From Pseudomonas fluorescens (lineage in GTDB: Bacteria; Pseudomonadota; Gammaproteobacteria; Pseudomonadales; Pseudomonadaceae): a stretch of 64,000 nt of DNA. The notes beneath the pieces are model-generated. The model did no database searches. It saw only the letters and a program-made list of their open reading frames with translations, and was not told where the DNA came from. Both the position numbers and the translations under genes were made by a program. Shown here in pieces: positions 1 through 9,354 of this stretch (position 1 is the first letter of the stretch; every line of letters starts with the position of its first letter). The stretch is taken from assembly GCF_001307155.1 (NCBI RefSeq), contig NZ_CP012830.1, positions 434,001 to 498,000 on the forward strand. The letters are read 5' to 3'.

Positions 1-38
1 CAGGTATTTGCAGCCGGAGTAGGTTTCGTCTGAATCCA

Positions 39-278
39 TCAAGCCAGATGTTTACGCCTCGCTTTGCCGACGCGCCCGACAAGCCACCCAAGACAAGGGC
101 CAAGCAACATTCCGAGCAGCAGTGCAATGACCGCGACCACCGAGACCGGCAACTGTGGCCCTGCCCACCCCAGGAACAACAATGAGACTGACTGCTGATT
201 CTCCAGCACGAATGCCAAAACTGCCAAAACCAGCAACAACACAAAGACTCCGAGGAGTACGCGTTTGAGATTACGCAT
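39..278 (-). CDS. lapA: LapA-domain (DUF1049) small inner-membrane protein
   Basis: This 79-residue protein has two hydrophobic segments (about residues 6-26 and 45-66) separated by a short polar loop containing ENQQ, and a basic C-terminus (GKARRKHLA). That is the layout of the lipopolysaccharide assembly protein A domain family. In enterobacteria the family works with LapB in controlling LpxC and LPS synthesis; the role in Pseudomonas is inferred. It is not the large adhesin also called LapA. It follows ihfB by about 24 bp on the same strand, the order rpsA-ihfB-lapA found in many gammaproteobacteria, so it is probably the tail of that operon. The first 38 bases of the window contain no readable gene. 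Confidence 0.85.
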   Translation of the reverse strand: MRNLKRVLLGVFVLLLVLAVLAFVLENQQSVSLLFLGWAGPQLPVSVVAVIALLLGMLLGPCLGWLVGRVGKARRKHLA

Positions 279-302
279 GAATCGCTCTCTGAATGACGAC
301 TG

Positions 303-599
303 TCAAAGCCCCTCCTCCTCATCCTCATTCACCCGATCCCGGAGCTCTTTGCCCGGTTTGAAATGAGGAACGAATTTACCGTCGAGGCTGACGGATTGGC
401 CGGTCTTTGGATTACGACCGACGCGCGGTGCACGATAGTGTAAAGAGAAGCTGCCAAAGCCACGGATTTCGATTCGATCACCGGTAGCCAGGCACTGGGA
501 CATTTGCTCAAGCATGGTCTTGATGGCCAGCTCCACATCCTTGGATGAGAGTAGCCCTTGATGGGTGACAATTCGTTCGATCAACTCCGACTTCGTCAT
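303..599 (-). CDS. ihfB: Integration host factor subunit beta
   Basis: This 98-residue protein is the beta subunit of the IHF heterodimer, a nucleoid protein that bends DNA sharply at specific sites and assists sigma-54 promoters, recombination and replication. It starts [10 protein letters not shown] and carries the HU/IHF signature [10 protein letters not shown] around residues 47-56, followed by RNPKTG and the proline-containing beta arm region ending FKPGKELR. Length matches the family (94-100). The acidic tail NEDEEEGL is typical of the beta subunit. It lies downstream of rpsA as in E. coli, but here a small lipoprotein gene and an rpsA terminator lie between them, so ihfB probably has its own promoter in 600-773. 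Confidence 0.96.
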   Translation of the reverse strand: MTKSELIERIVTHQGLLSSKDVELAIKTMLEQMSQCLATGDRIEIRGFGSFSLHYRAPRVGRNPKTGQSVSLDGKFVPHFKPGKELRDRVNEDEEEGL

Positions 600-773
600 A
601 TTTTTCCCTTCTTTTTCAAGCAGCTAGATCAGCGCTTCAAAGGTTTTAGCATGCTCGAAGGGTTTTGAACAGCCTATATATTGACTTACCTGTATTCCCT
701 GACAGACACCGCAAAGTTCGCCTCCCGGAGACCGACACCCCACCCTTCCTCACCACAGAAGCAAACCGAACCG

Positions 774-1055
774 TCACCTGCAAACCACCAACATGACGCG
801 AGTGAGGTATCCGGCCGGGTTCCACCCGAATAGATAATCCTCTTCCTCTTCTTTAGCATCACTGGACCTGCCAATGACCTTGTACCCCTCCACCCCACAT
901 TCTCTTGCAGCGCGCTTGTAACACTTATCCCAACCTGATCCGAGCCCCGAACAATCGATCTCGATACCACTCACGCCACGCACCACGTGAGTCTTGGCAC
1001 TTGTCGTACACCCCACCAAGACCAAGACTGCCAATGCAACAATGAGCTTGTTCAT
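774..1055 (-). CDS. Small cysteine-rich lipoprotein, unknown function
   Basis: The 93-residue product begins with a lipoprotein signal peptide (MNKLIVALAVLVLVGC, lipobox LVGC with Cys16), so it is predicted to be lipid-anchored after export. The mature part has a compact motif, CSG-x(3)-GWDKCYKRAAREC-G-x(3)-Y, that I recognise in general form from uncharacterised proteobacterial lipoproteins, and a final Cys just before the last Arg; the mature cysteines could form disulfides. A strong Shine-Dalgarno (AAGGAAGGGA) precedes the ATG directly. It sits between rpsA and ihfB, where most relatives have no gene, which suggests a later insertion. A longer overlapping frame at 686-970 has no such features. 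Function is unknown. Confidence 0.75.
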   Translation of the reverse strand: MNKLIVALAVLVLVGCTTSAKTHVVRGVSGIEIDCSGLGSGWDKCYKRAARECGVEGYKVIGRSSDAKEEEEDYLFGWNPAGYLTRVMLVVCR

Positions 1056-1204
1056 TCCCTTCCTTAATGCCAGGAGTCACACCCGACGAATGCTCGGTTC
1101 AAGCTAAAGCCTAGCTCCAGATAGGCAATTGATACACCCAAACAACAGACCACCTTATTCCCGCATTGTTTCCCCAGCACCCCGACAACCTCAAATTTCA
1201 GGCA

Positions 1205-1236
1205 CAAAAAAGGGCGACCGAAGTCGCCCTTTTTCT
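1205..1236 (-). terminator. Rho-independent terminator after rpsA
   Basis: AAAAAAGGGCGAC, a CGAA loop and GTCGCCCTTTTT form a strong hairpin flanked by A and T runs about 16 bp beyond the rpsA stop codon. Read on the minus strand it ends in a U tract. It would separate rpsA transcription from the lipoprotein and ihfB. Confidence 0.9.
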
Positions 1237-1251
1237 ATGGTCTGACAGAAC

Positions 1252-2943
1252 TCAGTTCTGTTTTTCCATTTGTGCACGCAGCAGAGCACCAAGAGTGGTG
1301 TCAACTGGAGCATCCGAAGCAGCTGGCTTGTCGCGCAGGCTCTGGATTGCTTCCTTCTCGTCTTCAACGTCTTTCGACTTGATCGAGAGCTGGATTACAC
1401 GGCTCTTGCGGTCAACGCTGATGATCTTGGCTTCAACTTCTTCGCCTTCTTTCAGAACGTTGCGCGCATCTTCGATGCGGTCACGGCTGATTTCGGAGGC
1501 TTTCAGAGTAGCTTCGATATCGGTAGCCAAAGTGATGATGGCGCCTTTAGCGTCAACTTCTTTCACGATGCCTTTAACGATTGCGCCTTTGTCGTTCTCT
1601 TGAACGTACTCGGAGAACGGATCGCTTTCCAGTTGCTTGATACCCAGGGAGATACGCTCGCGCTCTGGGTCAACCGACAGGATAACGGTGTCCAGCTCAT
1701 CGCCCTTCTTGAAGCGACGTACGGCTTCTTCGCCCACTTCGTTCCAGGAAATGTCGGACAGGTGAACCAGGCCGTCGATGCCGCCGTCCAGACCAATGAA
1801 GATACCGAAATCGGTGATCGACTTGATGGTGCCGGAGATTTTATCGCCCTTGTTGAACTGGCCAGAGAAATCTTCCCATGGGTTAGATTTGCACTGCTTG
1901 ATGCCCAGGGAGATACGACGACGCTCTTCGTCGATGTCCAGAACCATAACTTCCACTTCGTCGCCGACTTGTACGACTTTCGAAGGGTGGATGTTCTTGT
2001 TGGTCCAGTCCATTTCGGAAACGTGTACCAGGCCTTCAACACCTTCTTCCAGCTCAGCGAAGCAGCCGTAGTCGGTCAGGTTGGTTACACGTGCGGTAAC
2101 GCGAGTGCTTTCTGGGTAACGGGCTTTGATAGCAACCCATGGATCTTCGCCCAGCTGCTTCAGGCCCAAGGAAACACGATTGCGCTCGCGATCGTACTTC
2201 AGAACCTTGACATCGATCTCGTCGCCAACGTTGACGATTTCGGAAGGATGCTTGATACGCTTCCAAGCCATGTCGGTAATGTGCAGCAGGCCATCGACGC
2301 CACCCAGATCGACGAATGCGCCGTAATCGGTGAGGTTTTTGACGATACCTTTGACTTGTTGACCTTCCTGCAGGGATTCCAGCAGAGCTTCACGCTCAGC
2401 GGAGTTCTCGGCTTCGAGGACGCTACGACGGGAAACGACAACGTTGTTGCGTTTCTGGTCGAGTTTGATGACCTTGAATTCCAGCTCTTTGCCTTCCAGG
2501 TGCGTGGTGTCGCGCACTGGACGGACGTCAACCAGAGAACCAGGCAGGAACGCACGGATGCCGTTAACGTCGACAGTGAAGCCGCCTTTAACCTTACCGT
2601 TGATAACGCCCTTGACCACTTCTTCGGCTGCGAAGGCTGCTTCCAGAACGATCCAGCATTCAGCGCGCTTGGCTTTTTCACGGGACAGCTTGGTTTCACC
2701 AAAGCCGTCTTCAACCGAATCCAGCGCAACGTGAACTTCGTCACCGACGTTGATATTCAGTTCGCCAGCGTCGTTGTAGAACTGCTCAAGCGGGATGAGT
2801 GCTTCAGACTTCAGGCCAGCGTGAACGGTTACCCAGCGAGCTTGGTAATCGATATCAACGATAACACCGGTGATGATGGAGCCTGCCTGAAGGTTCAGGG
2901 TTTTTAGGCTTTCTTCAAAGAGTTCCGCAAAGCTTTCGCTCAT
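1252..2943 (-). CDS. rpsA: 30S ribosomal protein S1
   Basis: Ribosomal protein S1 binds mRNA on the small subunit and unfolds leaders with weak Shine-Dalgarno sequences. The 563-residue product contains six S1/OB-fold repeats at roughly 20-87, 105-170, 190-260, 277-347, 364-434 and 451-518. Repeats 3-6 show the typical pattern [13 protein letters not shown], GLLHITDM or GLVHVSEM, and RISLGIKQ. Length and repeat number match the gammaproteobacterial protein. The long frame on the opposite strand (1270-2907) is a shadow produced by codon bias. The gene follows cmk with a 121-bp gap, as in E. coli and P. aeruginosa. Confidence 0.98.
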   Translation of the reverse strand: MSESFAELFEESLKTLNLQAGSIITGVIVDIDYQARWVTVHAGLKSEALIPLEQFYNDAGELNINVGDEVHVALDSVEDGFGETKLSREKAKRAECWIVLEAAFAAEEVVKGVINGKVKGGFTVDVNGIRAFLPGSLVDVRPVRDTTHLEGKELEFKVIKLDQKRNNVVVSRRSVLEAENSAEREALLESLQEGQQVKGIVKNLTDYGAFVDLGGVDGLLHITDMAWKRIKHPSEIVNVGDEIDVKVLKYDRERNRVSLGLKQLGEDPWVAIKARYPESTRVTARVTNLTDYGCFAELEEGVEGLVHVSEMDWTNKNIHPSKVVQVGDEVEVMVLDIDEERRRISLGIKQCKSNPWEDFSGQFNKGDKISGTIKSITDFGIFIGLDGGIDGLVHLSDISWNEVGEEAVRRFKKGDELDTVILSVDPERERISLGIKQLESDPFSEYVQENDKGAIVKGIVKEVDAKGAIITLATDIEATLKASEISRDRIEDARNVLKEGEEVEAKIISVDRKSRVIQLSIKSKDVEDEKEAIQSLRDKPAASDAPVDTTLGALLRAQMEKQN

Positions 2944-3064
2944 TTTAATTCCTGTTGATAAGGGCGAAGAATACGCCCATCTGCCACATCCCAGACAATG
3001 TGGGTTACGTTTATATAAAAGAAACGCCGCAAGACTATGACTGGTCCCCTGCGGTGCTTCTTGG

Positions 3065-3754
3065 TCACCCGGCGATATCGCGAATGGCGATCTCGCTCAT
3101 GATGCGTTCCAGCACCTGCTCGATGGACAACTCCGTGGAATCCAGCTGTATGGCGTCGACCGCCGGCTTGAGCGGGGCTACCGCTCGCTGGGTGTCGCGC
3201 TCATCGCGCACACGGATCTCATCTAGCAGACTCGACAGACTAACACCCTCGACTTTGCCCTTCAACTGCAAATAACGTCGGCGCGCCCGTTCCTCGGCGC
3301 TGGCGGTCAGAAAAATCTTCAGCGGCGCGTCGGGAAATACAACGGTGCCCATGTCGCGGCCATCAGCCACCAACCCCGGCGCCTCCTGAAATGCCCGCTG
3401 GCGCTGCAGCAAGGCGTCACGCACGGCAGGAAGTGCCGCCACTTGCGAGGCCCATGCTCCAACCTGCTCGTTGCGCAAATCGTCAGTGACATCATCACCT
3501 TCAAGGATGATGCGCTGCGGATGACCTTCGGTCGCCCCGATGAACTGCACATCGAGATGAGCGGCCAACAGCTTCAGCGACTCTTCGTTGGTCAGGTCGA
3601 CACCATGATTGCGCGCAGCGAATGCCAGCAAACGGTACAACGCACCGGAATCCAGCAAGCACCAACCCAAGCGCTTGGCGAGAATCCCGGCAATGGTGCC
3701 CTTGCCCGAGCCGCTCGGTCCGTCGATGGTGATTACCGGAGCGTGGCTGGTCAC
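3065..3754 (-). CDS. cmk: Cytidylate kinase
   Basis: The enzyme phosphorylates CMP and dCMP to the diphosphates using ATP in the cytosol. I chose the GTG start at 3754, giving 229 residues ([12 protein letters not shown]...), the normal family length; an upstream in-frame Met would add 28 residues with no family resemblance. The P-loop GPSGSGKGT is at residues 12-20, and the substrate motif [13 protein letters not shown] and the LID sequence [10 protein letters not shown] are clear. Its GTG overlaps the TGA of the tyrA-aroA gene by 4 bp (GTGA), so translation is very likely coupled to the aromatic pathway gene upstream. Confidence 0.96.
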   Translation of the reverse strand: MTSHAPVITIDGPSGSGKGTIAGILAKRLGWCLLDSGALYRLLAFAARNHGVDLTNEESLKLLAAHLDVQFIGATEGHPQRIILEGDDVTDDLRNEQVGAWASQVAALPAVRDALLQRQRAFQEAPGLVADGRDMGTVVFPDAPLKIFLTASAEERARRRYLQLKGKVEGVSLSSLLDEIRVRDERDTQRAVAPLKPAVDAIQLDSTELSIEQVLERIMSEIAIRDIAG

Positions 3755-5994
3755 GACTGAGCCTCTTGAGCAACACGAATACCGACTTGCGCGCACAACG
3801 CGAGGAAGTTCGGGAAGGAGGTCGCAACGTTGGCGCAATCATGGATACGGATCGGTGCATTGGCACGCAACGATGCAACGCTGAACGCCATGGCAATCCG
3901 GTGATCGCCGTGACCATGCACTTCGCCGCCGCCAATCTGGCTGCCGTCGATGATGATGCCGTCCGGCGTTGGCTCGCACTTGACGCCCAGCGCCAGCAAA
4001 CCATCCGCCATCACCTGGATACGATCCGATTCCTTGACCCGCAACTCTTCCGCGCCGCGCAAAATAGTCCGACCTTCGGCACAGGCCGCCGCCACGAACA
4101 GTACCGGGAACTCGTCGATGGCCAGCGGAACCAGCGCTTCAGGAATTTCGATACCCTTAAGCTTAGCTGCCCGCACGCGTAAATCAGCCACTGGCTCACC
4201 ACCGACTTCACGCTGGTTTTCCAAAGTGATATCGGCGCCCATCAGACGCAGGATGTCGATCACACCGGTACGGGTCGGGTTGATCCCCACGTGCTCGAGC
4301 ACCAACTCCGAACCCTCGGCAATCGACGCCGCGACCAGGAAGAATGCCGACGAGGAGATATCGCCCGGCACTTCAATGTGCGTCGCGCTCAGCTTGTGGC
4401 CGGATTCGACCGACGCGGTGGCGCCGTTGACGGTAACCGGGTAGCCGAAGCCACGCAGCATACGCTCGGTATGGTCACGGGTCGGAGCAGGTTCGGTGAC
4501 GGTGGTCTTGCCCTCGGCGTACAGACCCGCCAACAGCAGGCAGGATTTAACCTGGGCGCTGGCCATCGGCATGGTGTAGGTCAGGCCCTTGAGCTTGTTG
4601 CCGCCACGAATGGTCATCGGCGGACGACCTTCTGCCGCCGTCTCGATCACCGCACCCATTTCGCGCAGCGGGTTGGCCACACGATTCATCGGACGCTTGG
4701 ACAGCGACGCATCGCCCGTCAAGGTGCTGTCGAAGTCCTGCGCAGCCAGCAAGCCGGACAACAGACGCATCGACGTACCCGAGTTGCCCAGATAGATCGG
4801 GCCGGGAGCCGGTTTCAAGCCATGCAGGCCGACACCGTGGATGGTCACGCGACCATGGTGCGGACCTTCGATCACGACACCCATGTCACGGAAGGCCTGC
4901 AAGGTCGCCAGGGCATCTTCACCCTCGAGGAAACCTTCGACTTCGGTAACGCCTTCAGCGAGGGAGCCGAGCATGATCGAACGGTGGGAAATTGATTTGT
5001 CGCCCGGTACACGAATCCGCCCACTCAGGCGGCCACCAGGATTTGCCAGGAAAATCAGATCGTTGGAGTTCATAGCGTCCACATAGGCCCGGCGGGCCAG
5101 GATTTTACTGAAATGCTCGCGGGCAACCCGGGCGCGCGTAAAGACGCCCAACAGTTGGTGCCCGTCCCCTGCATCGACCGCGTCGCGCAAGGCGTCGAGA
5201 TCGCTGCGAAATGTATCGAGTGTGCGCAGGACAGCTTCGCGATTGGCGAGGAAGATGTCGTGCCACATGACCGGGTCACTGCCGGCGATTCTCGTGAAAT
5301 CGCGGAAACCGCCGGCAGCGTAACGGAAGATTTCCAGATTTTCACTGCGTTTAGCCAACGAATCGACCAATCCGAACGCCAACAGGTGCGGCAAATGACT
5401 GGTCGCCGCCAGCACTTCGTCGTGACGCTCAACCTGCATGTGCTCGACATCGGCACCCAATTCACGCCAGAGCCGGTCGACAACTGCCAGTGCAGCCGGA
5501 TCGGTTTGTTCAAGCGGTGTCAGAATCACTTTGTGTCGACGGAACAGCTGAGCATTGGAAGCCTCGACTCCGCTCTGCTCGGAACCGGCGATCGGATGCC
5601 CTGGAACGAAGCGTGCCGGCATGCCACCGAAGGCTTCGGTCGCTGCGCGCACCACATTGCCTTTGGCACTGCCGACATCGGTCAGAATCGCCGCCCCCAG
5701 GTCCATGCCAGCCAACAGCACCAGCAGTTTCTCCATCGCCAGGATCGGCACCGCCAGCTGAATCACATCGGCACCGCAGCACGCGGTAGCGAGGTCGTCT
5801 TCACAACGGTCCACCACGCCCAGCTCGACCGCCAGTTTTCGCGATTGCGGATCGAGGTCAACACCCACCACTTCGCGGCACAACCCGCTTTCACGCAGGC
5901 CCTTGGCGAACGAACCACCGATCAGCCCGAGACCGATCACCACCAGGCGACCGATCATAGGCACAGCAGGTTGCACGGCGATGACATCAACCAC
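3751..5994 (-). CDS. tyrA-aroA: Fused prephenate dehydrogenase / EPSP synthase
   Basis: A 747-residue fusion. The N-terminal part (about 14-300) is a TyrA-type dehydrogenase making 4-hydroxyphenylpyruvate, with an NAD-binding GLGLIGG at 21-27 and the catalytic-type GHPIAGSE. The C-terminal part (about 315-747) is 5-enolpyruvylshikimate-3-phosphate synthase, with [25 protein letters not shown] and RDHTER motifs. Fusions of this kind are known in Pseudomonas. The GTG at 5994 overlaps hisC by 8 bp; an ATG at 5958 would give 735 residues starting at MIGRLVV but has no Shine-Dalgarno. Both activities belong to the shikimate/tyrosine pathway, and the gene lies in the serC-pheA-hisC-tyrA/aroA-cmk supraoperon. 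Confidence 0.96.
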   Translation of the reverse strand: MVDVIAVQPAVPMIGRLVVIGLGLIGGSFAKGLRESGLCREVVGVDLDPQSRKLAVELGVVDRCEDDLATACCGADVIQLAVPILAMEKLLVLLAGMDLGAAILTDVGSAKGNVVRAATEAFGGMPARFVPGHPIAGSEQSGVEASNAQLFRRHKVILTPLEQTDPAALAVVDRLWRELGADVEHMQVERHDEVLAATSHLPHLLAFGLVDSLAKRSENLEIFRYAAGGFRDFTRIAGSDPVMWHDIFLANREAVLRTLDTFRSDLDALRDAVDAGDGHQLLGVFTRARVAREHFSKILARRAYVDAMNSNDLIFLANPGGRLSGRIRVPGDKSISHRSIMLGSLAEGVTEVEGFLEGEDALATLQAFRDMGVVIEGPHHGRVTIHGVGLHGLKPAPGPIYLGNSGTSMRLLSGLLAAQDFDSTLTGDASLSKRPMNRVANPLREMGAVIETAAEGRPPMTIRGGNKLKGLTYTMPMASAQVKSCLLLAGLYAEGKTTVTEPAPTRDHTERMLRGFGYPVTVNGATASVESGHKLSATHIEVPGDISSSAFFLVAASIAEGSELVLEHVGINPTRTGVIDILRLMGADITLENQREVGGEPVADLRVRAAKLKGIEIPEALVPLAIDEFPVLFVAAACAEGRTILRGAEELRVKESDRIQVMADGLLALGVKCEPTPDGIIIDGSQIGGGEVHGHGDHRIAMAFSVASLRANAPIRIHDCANVATSFPNFLALCAQVGIRVAQEAQS

Positions 5995-7099
5995 GGGCCA
6001 GAACCTTGGCCAGCGCCTCGAGGAAGCGACTGTTTTCAGCCGGCAGACCGATGGTGATGCGCAAGTGGTTCGGCATGCCGTAATTGGCCACCGGACGCAC
6101 GATCACACCTTCATGCAGCAAACCCTGGAAAACCGGCGCCGCAACGCGCCCCAGATCGACACAGATGAAGTTGCCCTTGGAAGGAATCCAGCTCAGCCCC
6201 AACTCACGAAAACCTGCTTCGAGCTGCTGCATGCCGGACTCGTTCAGACGACGGCTTTCAGCCAGGTATTCATCGTCCTGCAACGCTGCGCAGGCTGCTG
6301 CCAGGGCCAGGCTGTTGACGTTGAATGGCTGACGCACACGATTCAACACATCGGCGACCACTGCGGTCGACAAGCCATAACCCACACGCAGCGCAGCCAG
6401 ACCGTAGGCCTTGGAGAAGGTCCGGGAAACCAGCAGGTTCGGGTACGCCGCGAGGAAATCCAGACCATCCGGCAGGTCGCTGCCTTCGGCGTATTCGATG
6501 TACGCCTCATCCAGCACCACCAGCACGCGCTCAGGCACGTCCTGCAGAAACTCGTCCAGCGCCTCGGCGTCGAACCAGGTTCCGGTCGGGTTGTTCGGGT
6601 TGGCGATGAACACCACGCGAGTGTTGCTGTCGATGGCTTCAAGCATCGCCGACAGGTCATGACCCCAGTCCTTGGCTGGAATCACTCGCGCCTCGGCACC
6701 CACCGCCTGAGTGACGATCGGGTAGACGGCAAACGCGTGCTCACTGAAGACCGCATTCAGACCTGGCGCCAGATAGGCACGCGCGACCAGCTCCAGAATG
6801 TCGTTGGAGCCGTTGCCCAACGTCACTTGATTGAGCTCGACCCGGCACTGCTCAGCCAGCAGGGTTTTCAGCGCAAACCCGTTGCCGTCTGGATAGCGAG
6901 TCAGCTCAGCCAGTTCTTCGCGAATCGCCGCCAGCGCCTTGGGACTGGCACCCAGCGGGTTTTCGTTGCTCGCCAGCTTGACGATTTTTGCCGGATCGAT
7001 GTCCAGCTCGCGGGCCAGTTCGTCCACGGGTTTGCCCGGAACGTAAGGCGAAAGTTGTTGCACGCCCGGCTGTGCCAGAGCGAGGAAGTCGCCACTCAT
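5987..7099 (-). CDS. hisC: Histidinol-phosphate aminotransferase (HisC-type)
   Basis: A fold-type I PLP aminotransferase of 370 residues from ATG 7099 (a TTG two codons upstream is less likely because AAAGG lies 8 nt before the ATG). The substrate-binding ASNENPLG, the NPNNPTG loop, the DEAYIEY segment and the PLP lysine in SRTFSKAYGL are all visible. It is named for the imidazole-acetol-phosphate reaction of histidine synthesis. Members located in this supraoperon are thought also to transaminate aromatic keto acids, which fits the neighbours pheA and tyrA. It starts 11 bp after the pheA stop and overlaps the next gene. Confidence 0.93.
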   Translation of the reverse strand: MSGDFLALAQPGVQQLSPYVPGKPVDELARELDIDPAKIVKLASNENPLGASPKALAAIREELAELTRYPDGNGFALKTLLAEQCRVELNQVTLGNGSNDILELVARAYLAPGLNAVFSEHAFAVYPIVTQAVGAEARVIPAKDWGHDLSAMLEAIDSNTRVVFIANPNNPTGTWFDAEALDEFLQDVPERVLVVLDEAYIEYAEGSDLPDGLDFLAAYPNLLVSRTFSKAYGLAALRVGYGLSTAVVADVLNRVRQPFNVNSLALAAACAALQDDEYLAESRRLNESGMQQLEAGFRELGLSWIPSKGNFICVDLGRVAAPVFQGLLHEGVIVRPVANYGMPNHLRITIGLPAENSRFLEALAKVLARG

Positions 7100-7110
7100 T
7101 ATCAACGCCT

Positions 7111-8205
7111 TTAGAGAACTGCTTTCGGGTAGGAACCCAACACTTTAAGTGCTACCGCTTCCTGACTGATTTTCTCCAGCACCGCTTTTATCAGCGGGTC
7201 GCGGTGGTGGCCGACGAAATCGATGAAGAACACGTAGGTCCACTTGCCGCTGCGCGATGGACGGGTTTCGATTCGCGTCAGGTCGATGCCATTGTCATGG
7301 AACGGCACCAGCAACTCGTGAAGCGCGCCAGGTTTGTTGCTCATCGAGACGATGATCGACGTTTTGTCATCGCCGGTCGGTGGCACTTCCTGGCTGCCGA
7401 TCATCAGGAATCGCGTGGAGTTGTCCGGGCGATCCTCGATTTTTTCGGCCAGACGGGTCAAACCGTACAAGCCTGCCGCCATGTCGCCGGCAATCGCCGC
7501 CGAGTTCCACTCACCCTTGACCCGCTTGGCCGCTTCGGCGTTGCTCGATACCGCCACGCGTTCGACGTTCGGGTAATGAGCGTCCAGCCACTTGCGGCAC
7601 TGCGCCAGGGACTGGGCATGGGAATAAATGCGGCTGATGCTGTCGGTCTTGGTGTTTTCACCCACCAGCAAGTGGTGGTGAATGCGCAGCTCGACTTCGC
7701 CACAGATAACCATGTCGTGTTCGAGGAAGCTGTCGAGAGTGTGGTTGACCGCACCCTCCGTGGAGTTTTCCACAGGCACCACGCCAAAGTTCACCGCACC
7801 GGCAGCCACTTCACGGAACACTTCGTCGATCGCCGCCATTGGCTTGCTGATCACCGCATGACCAAAGTGCTTCATCGCCGCCGCTTGAGTGAAGGTTCCT
7901 TCAGGCCCGAGGTAGGCCACTTTCAGCGGCTGTTCGAGCGCCAGGCACGAGGACATGATTTCACGGAACAACCGCGCCATCTCTTCGTTGCCCAGCGGCC
8001 CCTGATTGCGCTCCATTACGCGCTTGAGCACCTGAGCCTCACGCTCAGGACGATAGAACACCGGCACTTCGCCTTCGGCCAGCGTAGCCATCTTTACTCG
8101 CGCGACTTCCTGGGCGCAGCGTGCACGCTCACTGATCAGCTCGAGGATTTTTTCGTCCAGAGCATCAATGCGCAGGCGCAGTGCCTTGAGTTCTTGCTCA
8201 GACAT
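7111..8205 (-). CDS. pheA: P-protein: chorismate mutase / prephenate dehydratase
   Basis: A 364-residue bifunctional enzyme of phenylalanine synthesis. Residues 1-90 are an AroQ-type chorismate mutase (LRLRIDALDEKILELISER). About 95-270 is prephenate dehydratase (GPEGTFTQAAAMKHF, VENSTEGAVNHTLD, and the catalytic T-R-F in NSTRFL). About 280-360 is an ACT domain (NKPGALHELL, IETRPS) that gives feedback inhibition by phenylalanine in the family. Its ATG shares one base with the serC stop (TAATG), so the two are translationally coupled. No attenuator-like Phe leader is visible, as expected for a gene inside an operon. Confidence 0.97.
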   Translation of the reverse strand: MSEQELKALRLRIDALDEKILELISERARCAQEVARVKMATLAEGEVPVFYRPEREAQVLKRVMERNQGPLGNEEMARLFREIMSSCLALEQPLKVAYLGPEGTFTQAAAMKHFGHAVISKPMAAIDEVFREVAAGAVNFGVVPVENSTEGAVNHTLDSFLEHDMVICGEVELRIHHHLLVGENTKTDSISRIYSHAQSLAQCRKWLDAHYPNVERVAVSSNAEAAKRVKGEWNSAAIAGDMAAGLYGLTRLAEKIEDRPDNSTRFLMIGSQEVPPTGDDKTSIIVSMSNKPGALHELLVPFHDNGIDLTRIETRPSRSGKWTYVFFIDFVGHHRDPLIKAVLEKISQEAVALKVLGSYPKAVL

Positions 8206-9290
8206 TAGCCGTGTTCCTTCTCGAACTCTGCCATGTACGCCACCAGCGCGTTGACTGCGTTGATGTCGACGGCGTTGTAGATAGAGGCACGCATGCCGCC
8301 TACCGAACGGTGACCCTTGAGGTTCAGCAGTCCGCGTGCTTCAGCACCGACCAGGAACGGCTTGTCGAGGCGATCGTCAGCCAGACGGAACGGCACGTTC
8401 ATCCACGAGCGGTCAGTCTTGTTGATCGGGTTGCTGTACAAGCCGCTGGCATCAATGAAGTTGTACAGCGTGCGCTGCTTGACTTCATTGAGCTTGCCAA
8501 TGGCCTCAACACCACCCTGCTCTTTCAGCCATTCGAACACAAGACCGGACAAGTACCAGGCCAGTGTTGGCGGGGTGTTGTACATCGAGCCGTTGTCGGC
8601 CGCGACCTTGTAGTCGAGCATGGTCGGGCAGAACGAACGGGCACGACCCAGCAGGTCTTCACGCACGATGTTGACGACGATGCCGCTCGGGCCGATGTTT
8701 TTCTGGGCACCGGCGTAGATTATGCCGAAACGCGAGATATCCACAGGGCGCGAGAGAATGTCCGAAGACATGTCTGCAACCAGCGGAACATCACCGGTTT
8801 CCGGGATCCACTGGAATTCCAGACCACCGATGGTTTCGTTCGGCGCGTAGTGCACGTAGGCCGCGTCTTGCGACAGCTTCCATTCGTTCTGGCCGGGAAT
8901 TGCGAAATAGTCGTAAGGCTTGGCGGTCGCGGCGACGTTGACGTGGCCGTAGCGCTGCGCTTCTTCAATGGCTTTCTGCGACCAGATACCGGTGTCGATA
9001 TAGTCGGCCTTGCCGTTTTCCGGCAACAGGTTCAGAGGAATCTGAGCAAATTGCTGGCTGGCGCCGCCTTGCAGAAACAGCACTTTATAGTTCGAGGGGA
9101 TATTCAGCAGATCACGCAGATCCTGCTCGGCCTTGGTCGCAATGGACACGAACTCATCGCTGCGATGGCTCATTTCCATGACCGAGAGACCCTTGCCATG
9201 CCAGTCGAGCAATTCCGACTGGGCACGCAACAGGACAGCTTCAGGCAGCGCAGCAGGACCTGCGCAGAAGTTATAGGCTCGTTTGCTCAC
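8205..9290 (-). CDS. serC: Phosphoserine aminotransferase
   Basis: SerC transaminates 3-phosphohydroxypyruvate to phosphoserine, and 3-hydroxy-4-phosphohydroxythreonine in pyridoxine synthesis. I chose the GTG at 9290 (GTG AGC AAA), giving [17 protein letters not shown] and 361 residues, the family length; GAGAG lies 5 nt before it. A longer frame reaching back to 9533 would overlap gyrA and has no homologous look. The family start [14 protein letters not shown], the GGASQQF cofactor loop and the PLP lysine in [12 protein letters not shown] are present. It lies 64 bp after gyrA and overlaps pheA by one base. Confidence 0.97.
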   Translation of the reverse strand: MSKRAYNFCAGPAALPEAVLLRAQSELLDWHGKGLSVMEMSHRSDEFVSIATKAEQDLRDLLNIPSNYKVLFLQGGASQQFAQIPLNLLPENGKADYIDTGIWSQKAIEEAQRYGHVNVAATAKPYDYFAIPGQNEWKLSQDAAYVHYAPNETIGGLEFQWIPETGDVPLVADMSSDILSRPVDISRFGIIYAGAQKNIGPSGIVVNIVREDLLGRARSFCPTMLDYKVAADNGSMYNTPPTLAWYLSGLVFEWLKEQGGVEAIGKLNEVKQRTLYNFIDASGLYSNPINKTDRSWMNVPFRLADDRLDKPFLVGAEARGLLNLKGHRSVGGMRASIYNAVDINAVNALVAYMAEFEKEHG

Positions 9291-9354
9291 ATCCACTCTC
9301 GCTATGCATTCACGGTAGCGGACAGAGCAAACACTCTGCCCTGCTACGATTTGG

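Noticed and set aside
39..278. Large adhesin LapA
   Set aside because: Only 79 residues with two membrane helices; it is the LPS assembly LapA domain and not the adhesin.
686..970. 94-codon frame overlapping the lipoprotein gene
   Set aside because: The lipoprotein frame has a signal peptide, lipobox and strong ribosome-binding site; this frame has none.
1270..2907. 545-codon open frame on the plus strand opposite rpsA
   Set aside because: It is the antisense shadow of rpsA, has no ribosome-binding site and no protein-family features.
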